Source: DASSBR01 sp035708085 (GTDB lineage Bacteria; Pseudomonadota; Gammaproteobacteria; Natronospirales; DASSBR01). From it: a DNA stretch of 64,000 bases. Location: the NCBI GenBank assembly GCA_035708085.1, contig DASSTE010000073.1, positions 1 to 64,000 of the forward strand. The letters are read 5' to 3'. This document shows positions 7,354-15,643 of this stretch, piece by piece. The position numbers and the translations under genes are program-made. Below the pieces are notes generated by a model. It searched no databases. It worked only from the letters and a program-made list of their open reading frames with translations, and was not told the DNA's origin. Each line of letters opens with the position of its first letter. Position 1 is the stretch's first letter.

Positions 7354-8394
7354 ATGGCGAAGACCTACAAACACTTGTTTCCGCGCGTCTACGATTTTGA
7401 GGCGCTCTACCAGGCGTATCGGCGCGCGCGCCGCGGCAAGCGCGAGCATGCCGAGGTGTTGCGCTTCGAGCGCAATCTCGAAGGCGAACTGATCCAGTTG
7501 CAGAACGAATTGATCTGGGGCGAGTACCGGACCGGGCCCTATCGCACGTTCCACGTCTACGAGCCGAAGAAGCGCCTTGCCGCGGCGCTGCCATTTCGCG
7601 ACCGGGTGGTGCAGCACGCGCTGGTCGCGGTGCTGGAGCCGATCTGGGAGGCGCGGTTTATTCATCACAGCTACGCCTGCCGGCCCGGCCGCGGCATGCA
7701 TCGCGGCGCGGACCAGGCGCAGCAGTGGCTGCGCGAAGTGCAGCGCGAGCACGGCCGGGTGTACGTGCTCAAGGCCGATATCGCCGGGTATTTCGCCAGC
7801 ATTGATCAGGAGCGACTACTGGCACTGCTGGCGCATCACATTGCCTGCCCGCGGACACTGGATCTCTGCGCCGGGATCCTCGGCAGTTGGTCGCCGGGTC
7901 TTCCGATCGGCAACCTGACCAGCCAGCTCTGCGCAAACATCTACCTGCACCAGCTCGATGCGCACGTGAAGCACGATCTGCGCGAGCGCCGCTACATGCG
8001 GTATATGGACGACTGGATACTCGTCCACCATGACAAGGCGCATTTGCAGGCGCGCCTTCGCCACCTCGAAGCATGGCTCGCCGACGAGTTGGGCCTGGCG
8101 CTCAACCGCAAGACGCAGGTATTTCCGGTCGCGCGCCGTCATGGCCGAGCGCTGGATTTGCTTGGCTACAAGCTCTGGCCGACGCATCGGACGCTACGCA
8201 AGGCGAGCGCCCGGCGGATGCGCCGGCACCTGGCCGCGCTCGCGCGGGACTATGCCGCCGGGCGCGTGACGCTTGATCGCGCGCGCGCCAGTGTGCAGAG
8301 TTGGGTCGCGCATGCGCGGCATGCCCGGAGCTTCCGGACGCGGCGCAGCGTGCTTGACCGCGCAGTGTTTCGGCGCGGGGAGGGTGGCGCATGA
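7354..8394 (+). CDS. DGR reverse transcriptase
   Basis: A 346-residue reverse transcriptase. The first catalytic aspartate is in KADIAGYFASID (about residues 140-151), and the YMDD box is at 217-220 within RYMRYMDDWILVHH. The motif-4 sequence GLPIGNLTSQ at 182-191 has the IGxxxSQ form that marks DGR enzymes in place of the LPQG-type motif of retroviral and group II enzymes. FHVYEPKKR and PFRDRVVQHAL are typical N-terminal palm/finger motifs. The ATG at 7354 begins MAKTYKHLFPRVYDFEAL, where family similarity begins; the frame is open upstream through the TR but that part is not protein-like. It copies TR RNA with adenine-specific errors, giving cDNA that replaces VR. The stop overlaps the next start (ATGA). 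Confidence 0.95.
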   Translation: MAKTYKHLFPRVYDFEALYQAYRRARRGKREHAEVLRFERNLEGELIQLQNELIWGEYRTGPYRTFHVYEPKKRLAAALPFRDRVVQHALVAVLEPIWEARFIHHSYACRPGRGMHRGADQAQQWLREVQREHGRVYVLKADIAGYFASIDQERLLALLAHHIACPRTLDLCAGILGSWSPGLPIGNLTSQLCANIYLHQLDAHVKHDLRERRYMRYMDDWILVHHDKAHLQARLRHLEAWLADELGLALNRKTQVFPVARRHGRALDLLGYKLWPTHRTLRKASARRMRRHLAALARDYAAGRVTLDRARASVQSWVAHARHARSFRTRRSVLDRAVFRRGEGGA

Positions 8395-9326
8395 TTACCG
8401 GCACCCGCACCGCGCCGCTGGCGCTGCCGGCGGAAGCGTATCTCAGCAGCCAGATTGGCTGGGTGGCGAATACGCCGGCCGGCACTACGGTCACAGTCGA
8501 ATTCTCCCGCGACGGCGGCCAGACCTGGCTGCTCTGCGGCAACGGCGAGCCGCTGCCCGGGCTCACGGCCGGCGACCCGCTAGGCAGCCTCGATGCGCTG
8601 CTGCGGCAGACGCTGACGTCGGACGATGCGGCCGTGACGCCGACGCTCAGCAGCTTGTCGGTTTACGTCAACGTGCCGCCGCCGGGCCCCGCGCCGCAAT
8701 ACGACGATAGCCTGCCCGTTTTCATTGGCGAAATCGGCGATGCGCAGGCAATTGCCGGCCGGGTCGAGCTGACGGTCGAATCGCCGTTGGCGCAGTTGCA
8801 GGCATCGTTCCCGCGCAGCTCCATTCTGCCGTCCTGCGCGAATTCGCTCTACGACGGCATTTGCGCGCTGAATCGCGCGGATTTTACCGAGCAGCTCGCC
8901 GTGTCGGCCGCGGCGACGCCGGGGAGCATTCCGATCGCATCAGCGAAGGCGGCCGGCTATTACGATCTTGGCAAAGTGACCTTTACCAGCGGCGCCAATG
9001 CGGGCCTGTCGCGCACGATCAAGCAATTCAAGGACGGCAATCTGATTCTGGCGTACCCGCTCGACGCAGTGCCGGAGGTCGACGATACGCTCGACGTAAT
9101 GCCCGGCTGCGACAAGACGCGGGCGATGTGTCAGGCTAAGTTCGACAATCTGGTGCATTTCCGCGGCTTCCCCTATGTGCCGGATCCCTCGACGCAGTAC
9201 GCCGGCGCGGATGCGATCGCGCCGGTAATGATCCGCGGCCCGGGGCAGGGCTCGGTGCCGGGGCATGGCGGCAGCAAGCTCGGCGGCTTGCCGAATTACA
9301 AGCGGAGGCAGATCCGTGAACCGTAG
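8391..9326 (+). CDS. Tail-tip protein with Phage_BR0599/DUF2163 C-terminal part
   Basis: A 311-residue protein whose ATG overlaps the reverse transcriptase stop. Residues 1-105 form a beta-rich module (VTVEFSRDGGQTWLLCGNG through SLSVYVN) like carbohydrate- or fibre-associated domains in tail proteins. Residues about 110-275 match the second half of DUF2163 proteins: FIGEIGDAQ, VELTVESPLAQLQASFPR, the CANSLYDGICALNRADF segment, YYDLGKVTFTSGANAG, then PGCDKTRAMCQAKFDN and FRGFPYVP. The conserved cysteines are present. In GTA-like modules this half is fused to the part seen at 4981-5493. It is likely a hub or tail-tip component next to the NlpC/P60 gene. Confidence 0.75.
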   Translation: MITGTRTAPLALPAEAYLSSQIGWVANTPAGTTVTVEFSRDGGQTWLLCGNGEPLPGLTAGDPLGSLDALLRQTLTSDDAAVTPTLSSLSVYVNVPPPGPAPQYDDSLPVFIGEIGDAQAIAGRVELTVESPLAQLQASFPRSSILPSCANSLYDGICALNRADFTEQLAVSAAATPGSIPIASAKAAGYYDLGKVTFTSGANAGLSRTIKQFKDGNLILAYPLDAVPEVDDTLDVMPGCDKTRAMCQAKFDNLVHFRGFPYVPDPSTQYAGADAIAPVMIRGPGQGSVPGHGGSKLGGLPNYKRRQIREP

Positions 9327-9729
9327 CGCCGCGATCGTCGCCGAGGCGCGCCGCTGGCTCGGTACGCCCTATCATCACCAGGCGGACGTGCGGGGCGTGG
9401 GCGTCGACTGCGCGATGCTGCTGGTGCGCGTGTATCACGCCTGCGGGCTCATCCCGGCAATCGAGCCGCGGCCGTATCCGCCCGACTGGCATTTGCATCG
9501 ATCGACCGAGCGCTATCTCGGTTGGGTCGAGGATTACGCCGAGCCGGTGGACGTCGGTGAGCCGGGCGATGTGGCGCTGTACCGATTCGGCCGCTGCCTC
9601 TCGCATGGCGGCATCGTGATTAAGGAATCGCAGATGATCCATGCGTTCAAGCGCGCCGGCAAGGTCGAGGTCGCGGAGTTGTGCACCTTCGAGCCGCGGC
9701 TGGCCGGGTTCTGGCGGGTGAAGTCATGA
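9316..9729 (+). CDS. NlpC/P60 tail-tip peptidase (GTA gp14-like)
   Basis: A 137-residue protein. GTG 9316 is chosen because GGAGG lies at 9304-9308 and family similarity begins there (RSAAIVAEARRWLGTPYHHQ). The catalytic Cys is in GVDCAMLLVRVY (about residue 35) and the His is in SHGGIVI (about residue 96). NlpC/P60 enzymes cut the peptide stem of peptidoglycan; in tail tips they open the wall during DNA entry. It overlaps the upstream gene by 11 bases and the next gene by 4, so it is translationally coupled. It follows the DUF2163-type protein as in gene transfer agents. Confidence 0.85.
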   Translation: MNRSAAIVAEARRWLGTPYHHQADVRGVGVDCAMLLVRVYHACGLIPAIEPRPYPPDWHLHRSTERYLGWVEDYAEPVDVGEPGDVALYRFGRCLSHGGIVIKESQMIHAFKRAGKVEVAELCTFEPRLAGFWRVKS

Positions 9730-12700
9730 GCGGGCTGTTCGGGGCCGGGCCAAAGCCGCAGGCGGCGCAGGATCAGCGCGCCAACGGGCTGCAGGTGCAG
9801 TCGTCCGCCTACGGCAAGGTGCTGACGATCGTATATGGCCGCGCGCGGCTGCCGGGCAATCTGATGTGGTATGGCGATTTCCGCGCAATCCCGCACAAGC
9901 AGGAGGCGGCCGGCAGCGGCAAGGGCGGCGGCGGGGGCGGCAACGCGACGACGACCTATACCTATTCGGCCTCGTTCGCGCTCGCCTTGTGCGAGGGCGA
10001 GATCGCAGGCCTCGGGCGCATCTGGCGCGACTCGGGCAGTAGCGATGCCGCGCAGCTATCGGCGACGGTGTTCAAAGGCAGCGTCGGCCAGGCGCCGTGG
10101 TCGAAATGGAGCGGCGACGCGGCGCTCAATTATCCATACGTGGCCTATGTCGGTTTCGGCGATGCGGATCTCGGCAGCTCGGCGAGCTTGCCAAATCTCA
10201 ATTTCGAAGTGTTCGGCCTGCTGCCATTCTCGGCCGACATCCAGGACTGCGAGCCCTCGGCGGTGATTACCGATGCGCTCACCAGCCCCACGCACGGCCT
10301 CGGGTTCGACTATCTCGGCGACCTGAGCCTGTATCGATCCTACTGCGTCGCCAATGGCCTGTTCCTGAGCCCGACGCTCGATACCGAGCGCTCGATGGCG
10401 GACCAGATCGGCGACCTGCTGACGCTCACCAACTCGGCGCCGGTGTGGTCGGGCGGCGAGCTCAAGATCATTCCGTACGGCGACGAGAACGTGGTCGGCA
10501 ACGGCGCGCAGTATGTGCCGCCGATCGAGGTGTGCTACGACCTGACCGACGACGATTTCCAGGACGCCGACGAGCCGGTGCATATCGAGCGCAAGCCGCT
10601 TGCGGACCGCTCCAACGCCGTGCGCATCGAAATGCTCGACGCGGCGAAGAACTACGTGCAGACCGTTGTCGAGGCGAAGGACCAGTCAGACATCGACGCG
10701 CGCGGCGTGCGCAACCTGCAGACGATTACCGCGCACGCGATCAAGGACCCGACGATCGGCCGCGGCATCGCGCAGCGGATCCTGCAGCGCCAGCTCTACA
10801 TCCGCACTGAGTACACGTTCTCGCTGCCGCTCAATTATTCGCGGCTCGAACAGATGGACGTGGTGACGCTCACCTCGCGGTCGGTCGGGCTCGACCACGA
10901 GCCGGTGCGGATTACGCAGATCGATGAAAGCGACGACGGCATGACCCTCGACGTGACCGCCGAGGAGTTCGCGGCCGGCGTATTCGAGGGCGCCCTCTAC
11001 GCGACCGAGCCGCACGCCGGCGCGATCATCGACACCAATGTCGCGCCTGACGCCACGCAGGTGCCGATTTTCATCCGCGCGCCGCAATTCCTGGTCGACA
11101 CGCCGGAGATCTGGATCGGCGCGGCCGGCGCGGGGCCGAACTGGGGCGGCGCGCATGTGTGGATCAGTTACGACGAGGCGACCTACGAGTACCTGACGAC
11201 GGTCTATCCCGGCGCGCGCTACGGCACGCTGGCGGCGGACCTGCCGGTCGGCGCGGATCCGGATACCGCCGACACGCTGACGGTCGGCCTCTACGCTGGC
11301 GAGCTCGCCGGCGCAACGCAGGCGGCCGCGGACAAGTTCGCGACCATGGCGCTGGTCGATCACGAACTGATCGCCTATGCGGCCGCCACGCTCAACGCCG
11401 GCGGCGAATACGATCTGACGTACCTGCGCCGCGGCGGCTACGGCACCGCGATCGCCGCGCACGCCGCCGGCGCGCCATTCCTGCGCGTCGACGAGAACTT
11501 GGTGCGCGTGCCGTTCGACCCGGGGCAGGTCGGCGACACGATTTACATCAAGTTTACGGCGTTCAATCTCTACGGCGCCGCCGAGGAAGACATCGCCGCC
11601 GCCGAGGTCTACAGCTATGTGATCGGCCAGGGCGAGGAAGTGCCGGATGTGCCGCCGGTGCCGACCGAGTTCAACGCGCTGCCGATCGCCGACGGCGTGC
11701 ATATCACCTGGGAGAATCCAAACCCGGCCGCGGTGCTGAATACCTACATCGAGTATTCGACCGACGACGTGAACTGGGGGACGCTGCGGATCGTCGGCGG
11801 CGCGACCGAGTATTTCGACCATCATTTCGACGATGGCGCGCACTTCTACTACCGCGCGTGGTGCGAGAGCCACAGCCATCAGGCGAGCGATTACACGCCC
11901 GTGGTGGATTCGACCGGCAAGACCGTGGTGGACGGGGCCGACGTGACGGCCGAGGAGGCGATTCCGAATGGGATCAGCGTGGGCGGCATCCTGTACGCCG
12001 ACATCACGATTAATAGCGACAGCACCCCGAACCCCGGTGAGATCTGGTATGGCGGCGCGGCATTCAAGTTCGTGCACCCGTCGGGCGCGAGCTTCGACGT
12101 GCCGGCGAACGCGATCACCAATACGCAGCTCGAAGGGCCGGATGCCAAGCATGGCTGGCTGGCGTTCGTCGGCGCCGATACGTCGCGATTCTCGATGGGC
12201 GCGCCCTACAACGCATTCGTGCTGGTGAAGAAGACCGGCACGCAGTGGTATTACGACGACAACGCCAACTGGCAGCCGTTCACGCCGATCGCCGATGACT
12301 GCATTGTCGCCGCGCTCGAGCACGACGCCGGCGACGCCGCCGGCATCAGCCAGATCCATCGGTTCGCGGTGCGCTACGCGACGTATGCGGATGGCAGCGA
12401 CATCGACGGCTTGAAGCCAAGCGAAAAAGACGCGGATAAGACCAGCGACCACGCCGCCGGCGGCGTCGGCATCCCCGCGATTAATTTCCCGATGTGCCAG
12501 AACCCGGACTTCTGGATCGTGAAGCTCGGCGGCCATATGTACAAGCAGTACCGGGGGACGTCCGGCGGCGGCGATTGCCAGCCGACGACGTCCGCGGGCA
12601 ATCTGCATGTGACGGTAGGCGACGATAGCGACGTGCATTTGCGCTGGGATTCGCCGGACGGCACGTTCGTGAAGCACGGCGCGTCCGGCGGCACCTTCGG

Positions 12701-14444
12701 GCCGTGGTACAAGCAATTCGACCAGGCGCGGCTGCCGACGCTGAACGGCGAGGTCCTCGATGCGACGGCGGATTACATTGCCCCGACCACGGGCCGCTCG
12801 TTCATTCATCCCGGCTACGTCGGCGCCGCCTTCAGACCGTTCAAGCTCAATCGCAGCGGCGGGATCGATCTGGCCGCCGACGATATCAGCCTGCACGGCG
12901 AGGTCTACAGCCACATCGGCGGCCTTAATAATCCGTACGTCTCTCTCGACGATCAGGTGCAGGACGGTACGAGCTACGCGCGAACGCTGGCGTCGCGGCT
13001 CGCTGCCGGCAAGCCGTGGATCGACTTCGCGGAGAATATCCACGCCAACAAGACGGCGGACTATATTGCGGAATCCACCTTGCGCAAATGGGCCGCAGAG
13101 TCCGGCGCCAATGTGAGTCACAGCGCGACGGTCATCCATGCCGGCACGTGCACCGGCGATGGCACGCAAAATGGCTATGACTATCGGACGCTGCACGAAG
13201 CGCACGATCAAGGCTTGGAGACCAACTCGACGCTGGAGTATGACATCTGGATTGACGAGGATTCGGTCGACAATAACTACGGCATCGACATCGGCTTTTC
13301 GGACGGCGACAAGCTACGCAACCATGTCATCACGTTCGGCAATGGGCATTCCGACGGTAAGTGGCGCTCCGTGTCGATTCCGTTGGCCTCGGTCTACGGC
13401 AAGGTCTGTCGTTACTACGCCAGCGTCTGGGAGAGTGACGTTCCGGGTTTCCATCACGCGCAGATTCGCAACGTACGTCTGACCCACAACGATGGCTCGA
13501 CGATGATGATGATCTACGGCTCCGGCACGACGGTGCCGGGCGGGGTGGAAAGCAACGTCGGCGGTTCCTCGTTCTACAGCCAAGTCGGGTTTTGCACCGC
13601 GGCGGCCGGCATGCTTACGTCGCCAGGCTCCGGCGCCACTCTCGGCGACGAGCGCAATGCACGCACGCTGATCGGCTGGAACCGGACCAATGGCGGCCCG
13701 GAAGACGCGATCTTGTCCGCTGCTGATGTCGGCAGCAGTACGACTATCACGATTCGGGGACATACTCGATATGGTGGGTTTGGGAACACCGCGTTCCCGG
13801 CCGGCTCGCTGACCGGTGCCGGGTTCGGCGAATATCGCGCGGTCTATATGGACAGCGATTACAGCGTCAATGGCAGCTATGCCTCGTCGACGAGTTCCTA
13901 CGCGCCGCTGCAGAATTCCGATCGCGTCTATCTCGGCGACTTGACGACCCCGCCCAATGGCGGCGGAAGCACCGGCGGCGGCGGTTATCCCTGCCTGCCG
14001 GCCACGGAACTGGCCGATCTCGGCCCGCGCGGGTCGCGCCCATGTATGGACAACACCGGGCATTTTATCGGCGAGCGGGCAGTCATTCACGACTTCGGCA
14101 CGGCGCTAGCCGAATGCGTGCTGCTCATTACCGAAGACGGCTACGGGCTGCCGATGAGCGTCGGTACGCCGAATCTCTGCGGCGACGGCCGCGAGCGCTA
14201 TGCGCCGGCGATGGCCGGCCATTTGACCGCCTGCACGATTGCCGGCGTGAACTGCTGGCGGCGCGTCGTCGCCGTCATGCCGCTCGGCGTGCAGCGCGTG
14301 GTACATCGCAGTTTCGGCGGCGTTTCGTTTTCCGCGCCGGCGTGGGACCTTCGCGGCTGGCGACGCTGGTGGTGGCGGCTGACCGGCCGGCCGTGGCGAC
14401 GGTCAAGCCAATACGACATCTTCTCGCACAACATGAAGGCGTAA
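9726..14444 (+). CDS. Host-specificity / central tail-tip protein (gpJ or GTA gp15-like)
   Basis: A 1572-residue protein starting at ATG 9726 (overlapping the previous stop). Residues 1-430 are the conserved hub-like region (SSAYGKVLTIVYGRARLPGN, a Gly-rich loop at about 60, YTYSASFALALCEGEI, DYLGDLSLYRSYC). A fibronectin-III-like domain lies at about 640-735 (VPDVPPVPTEFN, ITWENPNPAAV). The region from about 740 to 1400 is beta-rich and probably a fibre or carbohydrate-binding part. The last 130 residues contain several cysteines and end SSQYDIFSHNMKA, faintly Hint-like. It is expected to form the tail tip that contacts the host receptor, together with the DGR-diversified protein. The C-terminal half has few recognisable families. 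Confidence 0.8.
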   Translation: MSGLFGAGPKPQAAQDQRANGLQVQSSAYGKVLTIVYGRARLPGNLMWYGDFRAIPHKQEAAGSGKGGGGGGNATTTYTYSASFALALCEGEIAGLGRIWRDSGSSDAAQLSATVFKGSVGQAPWSKWSGDAALNYPYVAYVGFGDADLGSSASLPNLNFEVFGLLPFSADIQDCEPSAVITDALTSPTHGLGFDYLGDLSLYRSYCVANGLFLSPTLDTERSMADQIGDLLTLTNSAPVWSGGELKIIPYGDENVVGNGAQYVPPIEVCYDLTDDDFQDADEPVHIERKPLADRSNAVRIEMLDAAKNYVQTVVEAKDQSDIDARGVRNLQTITAHAIKDPTIGRGIAQRILQRQLYIRTEYTFSLPLNYSRLEQMDVVTLTSRSVGLDHEPVRITQIDESDDGMTLDVTAEEFAAGVFEGALYATEPHAGAIIDTNVAPDATQVPIFIRAPQFLVDTPEIWIGAAGAGPNWGGAHVWISYDEATYEYLTTVYPGARYGTLAADLPVGADPDTADTLTVGLYAGELAGATQAAADKFATMALVDHELIAYAAATLNAGGEYDLTYLRRGGYGTAIAAHAAGAPFLRVDENLVRVPFDPGQVGDTIYIKFTAFNLYGAAEEDIAAAEVYSYVIGQGEEVPDVPPVPTEFNALPIADGVHITWENPNPAAVLNTYIEYSTDDVNWGTLRIVGGATEYFDHHFDDGAHFYYRAWCESHSHQASDYTPVVDSTGKTVVDGADVTAEEAIPNGISVGGILYADITINSDSTPNPGEIWYGGAAFKFVHPSGASFDVPANAITNTQLEGPDAKHGWLAFVGADTSRFSMGAPYNAFVLVKKTGTQWYYDDNANWQPFTPIADDCIVAALEHDAGDAAGISQIHRFAVRYATYADGSDIDGLKPSEKDADKTSDHAAGGVGIPAINFPMCQNPDFWIVKLGGHMYKQYRGTSGGGDCQPTTSAGNLHVTVGDDSDVHLRWDSPDGTFVKHGASGGTFGPWYKQFDQARLPTLNGEVLDATADYIAPTTGRSFIHPGYVGAAFRPFKLNRSGGIDLAADDISLHGEVYSHIGGLNNPYVSLDDQVQDGTSYARTLASRLAAGKPWIDFAENIHANKTADYIAESTLRKWAAESGANVSHSATVIHAGTCTGDGTQNGYDYRTLHEAHDQGLETNSTLEYDIWIDEDSVDNNYGIDIGFSDGDKLRNHVITFGNGHSDGKWRSVSIPLASVYGKVCRYYASVWESDVPGFHHAQIRNVRLTHNDGSTMMMIYGSGTTVPGGVESNVGGSSFYSQVGFCTAAAGMLTSPGSGATLGDERNARTLIGWNRTNGGPEDAILSAADVGSSTTITIRGHTRYGGFGNTAFPAGSLTGAGFGEYRAVYMDSDYSVNGSYASSTSSYAPLQNSDRVYLGDLTTPPNGGGSTGGGGYPCLPATELADLGPRGSRPCMDNTGHFIGERAVIHDFGTALAECVLLITEDGYGLPMSVGTPNLCGDGRERYAPAMAGHLTACTIAGVNCWRRVVAVMPLGVQRVVHRSFGGVSFSAPAWDLRGWRRWWWRLTGRPWRRSSQYDIFSHNMKA

Positions 14445-14447
14445 GCC

Positions 14448-15293
14448 ATGCAACACATCATCTGCCCCCATTGCCAGGCACCCACGCCGCTCTACGCCGA
14501 TGCGAAGACCGCTGCGGCAACCAAAGTCGCGGCGTACCCGCAAACGGACATGCTCCTGCAAACCTACACCGGTCGCTATCTGCGCCCGCGCGTGAAATGG
14601 ACCGACACAAAAGGGCTGGTGGCGGCGCGCGAAGCGGGCGATCGCGGTCGGCTCAAGATCACGATGGCGGAAGCCGCGAGCGAGACCGGCGACGTGCTGC
14701 GCGACGTGAAGGATCGGCAGACGATTTATTTTGGCGAGGCGGTCAAAGATGTGGCGGCGCCGGATCTCGCCGTCACCTCGGACGGCCTGCCGGCGCTCAC
14801 GATTACCGGCGCGCTGGAAGCGCAGCTCGACGAGGAGGTTGAACGCATCGAGCGCGCGGCGTTGTGCCGCGACCTGCTCGCGCGCAAGTTCGCCGGCGCG
14901 ACCATTGCACCGCCCGCGCCGACCTGTGCGAGCTGCGGCGAGGCGCTACCGTTGCTGCTGAATGATACGACCGCGACGACCGCCGACCTCGGCGAGCGCG
15001 ATATCGCGGTCAAGACGGCGGCCGGCTACGACCTGGTGACGACGGTCGAGCAAACCGACGCGCATCCGTTCACCAATGCCGCCGACGCCGGCGACAGCAT
15101 CATCAGTTATCGGCTCGCGACGCGCAGCGGCGATCTCAAGTTCCAGCCGGAGCCGCACTCGTTCCTGGTCGGTGGCTGGCGGCCGCATCGCGGCATTCCG
15201 CGGCCGAGCATCCAAAGCTGGGCTGCTGGCATGCTGGAAGAGCATCTCACCGCCGCCGAAGCCTATGTCATGCTCCACGAGGAGCGCCCGTAA
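14448..15293 (+). CDS. Phage tail-region protein with two CxxC motifs
   Basis: A 281-residue protein 3 bases after the host-specificity gene. It begins MQHIICPHCQAP (CxxC at residues 6-9), and a second CxxC is near residue 161 (TCASCGEALPLL), so a zinc ribbon split between two places is possible. The middle is acidic and helical (ALEAQLDEEVERIERAALC). I do not recognise the family. The position at the end of the tail operon, where phages often carry fibre or assembly genes, suggests an accessory tail or fibre chaperone role, but that is only inference. Confidence 0.6.
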   Translation: MQHIICPHCQAPTPLYADAKTAAATKVAAYPQTDMLLQTYTGRYLRPRVKWTDTKGLVAAREAGDRGRLKITMAEAASETGDVLRDVKDRQTIYFGEAVKDVAAPDLAVTSDGLPALTITGALEAQLDEEVERIERAALCRDLLARKFAGATIAPPAPTCASCGEALPLLLNDTTATTADLGERDIAVKTAAGYDLVTTVEQTDAHPFTNAADAGDSIISYRLATRSGDLKFQPEPHSFLVGGWRPHRGIPRPSIQSWAAGMLEEHLTAAEAYVMLHEERP

Positions 15294-15333
15294 CACGCCG
15301 CGCTTGCGGCATTATCCCGAAAGGAAAGAAGCC

Positions 15334-15615
15334 ATGAAATTTACCGTCGTGAGCGGCAATGATCAGATGCAGGACTATCACACCGGTCAGTTCGAGCAGG
15401 TGGATAGCGGCCAAAAGGACGCCGAGGGCAAGGCAGTGATGGAACAGCGGCCGGTGATGGCGCGCAAGCCGGTGCGCCACGTCACCGCGATCCCGGCCGG
15501 CGAGACCGCCTCGCACGTCACCACGCGGCTTGATTTGCAGATTGTCGAGCCGAGCGATGAGGACGTGCTGCTTTATCGCCCGGGCAGGACGATCGAAATC
15601 AAGGCGGTCAAGTAG
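15334..15615 (+). CDS. Small phage protein of unknown function
   Basis: A 93-residue protein. ATG 15334 follows an AAGGAAAG ribosome site at about 15320-15327. It begins MKFTVVSGNDQMQDYHTGQ and ends PGRTIEIKAVK, a short beta-rich, soluble protein. It is 40 bases after the CxxC protein and is the last gene on the plus strand of the phage operon. No family recognised. Confidence 0.5.
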   Translation: MKFTVVSGNDQMQDYHTGQFEQVDSGQKDAEGKAVMEQRPVMARKPVRHVTAIPAGETASHVTTRLDLQIVEPSDEDVLLYRPGRTIEIKAVK

Positions 15616-15643
15616 GGCCGCCATCCCTGGCGGCCCGAACAGT

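Noticed and set aside
6853..8394. A 513-codon version of the reverse transcriptase that starts inside avd
   Set aside because: The first 167 codons cross avd and the template repeat in a frame with Arg/Pro-rich, non-protein-like sequence. Similarity to DGR reverse transcriptases begins at the ATG at 7354.
10686..13211. An 841-codon open frame antisense to the host-specificity gene
   Set aside because: Long antisense frames are expected in GC-rich DNA. The translation is Arg/Ala/Val-rich without motifs, and the plus-strand gene is convincing.
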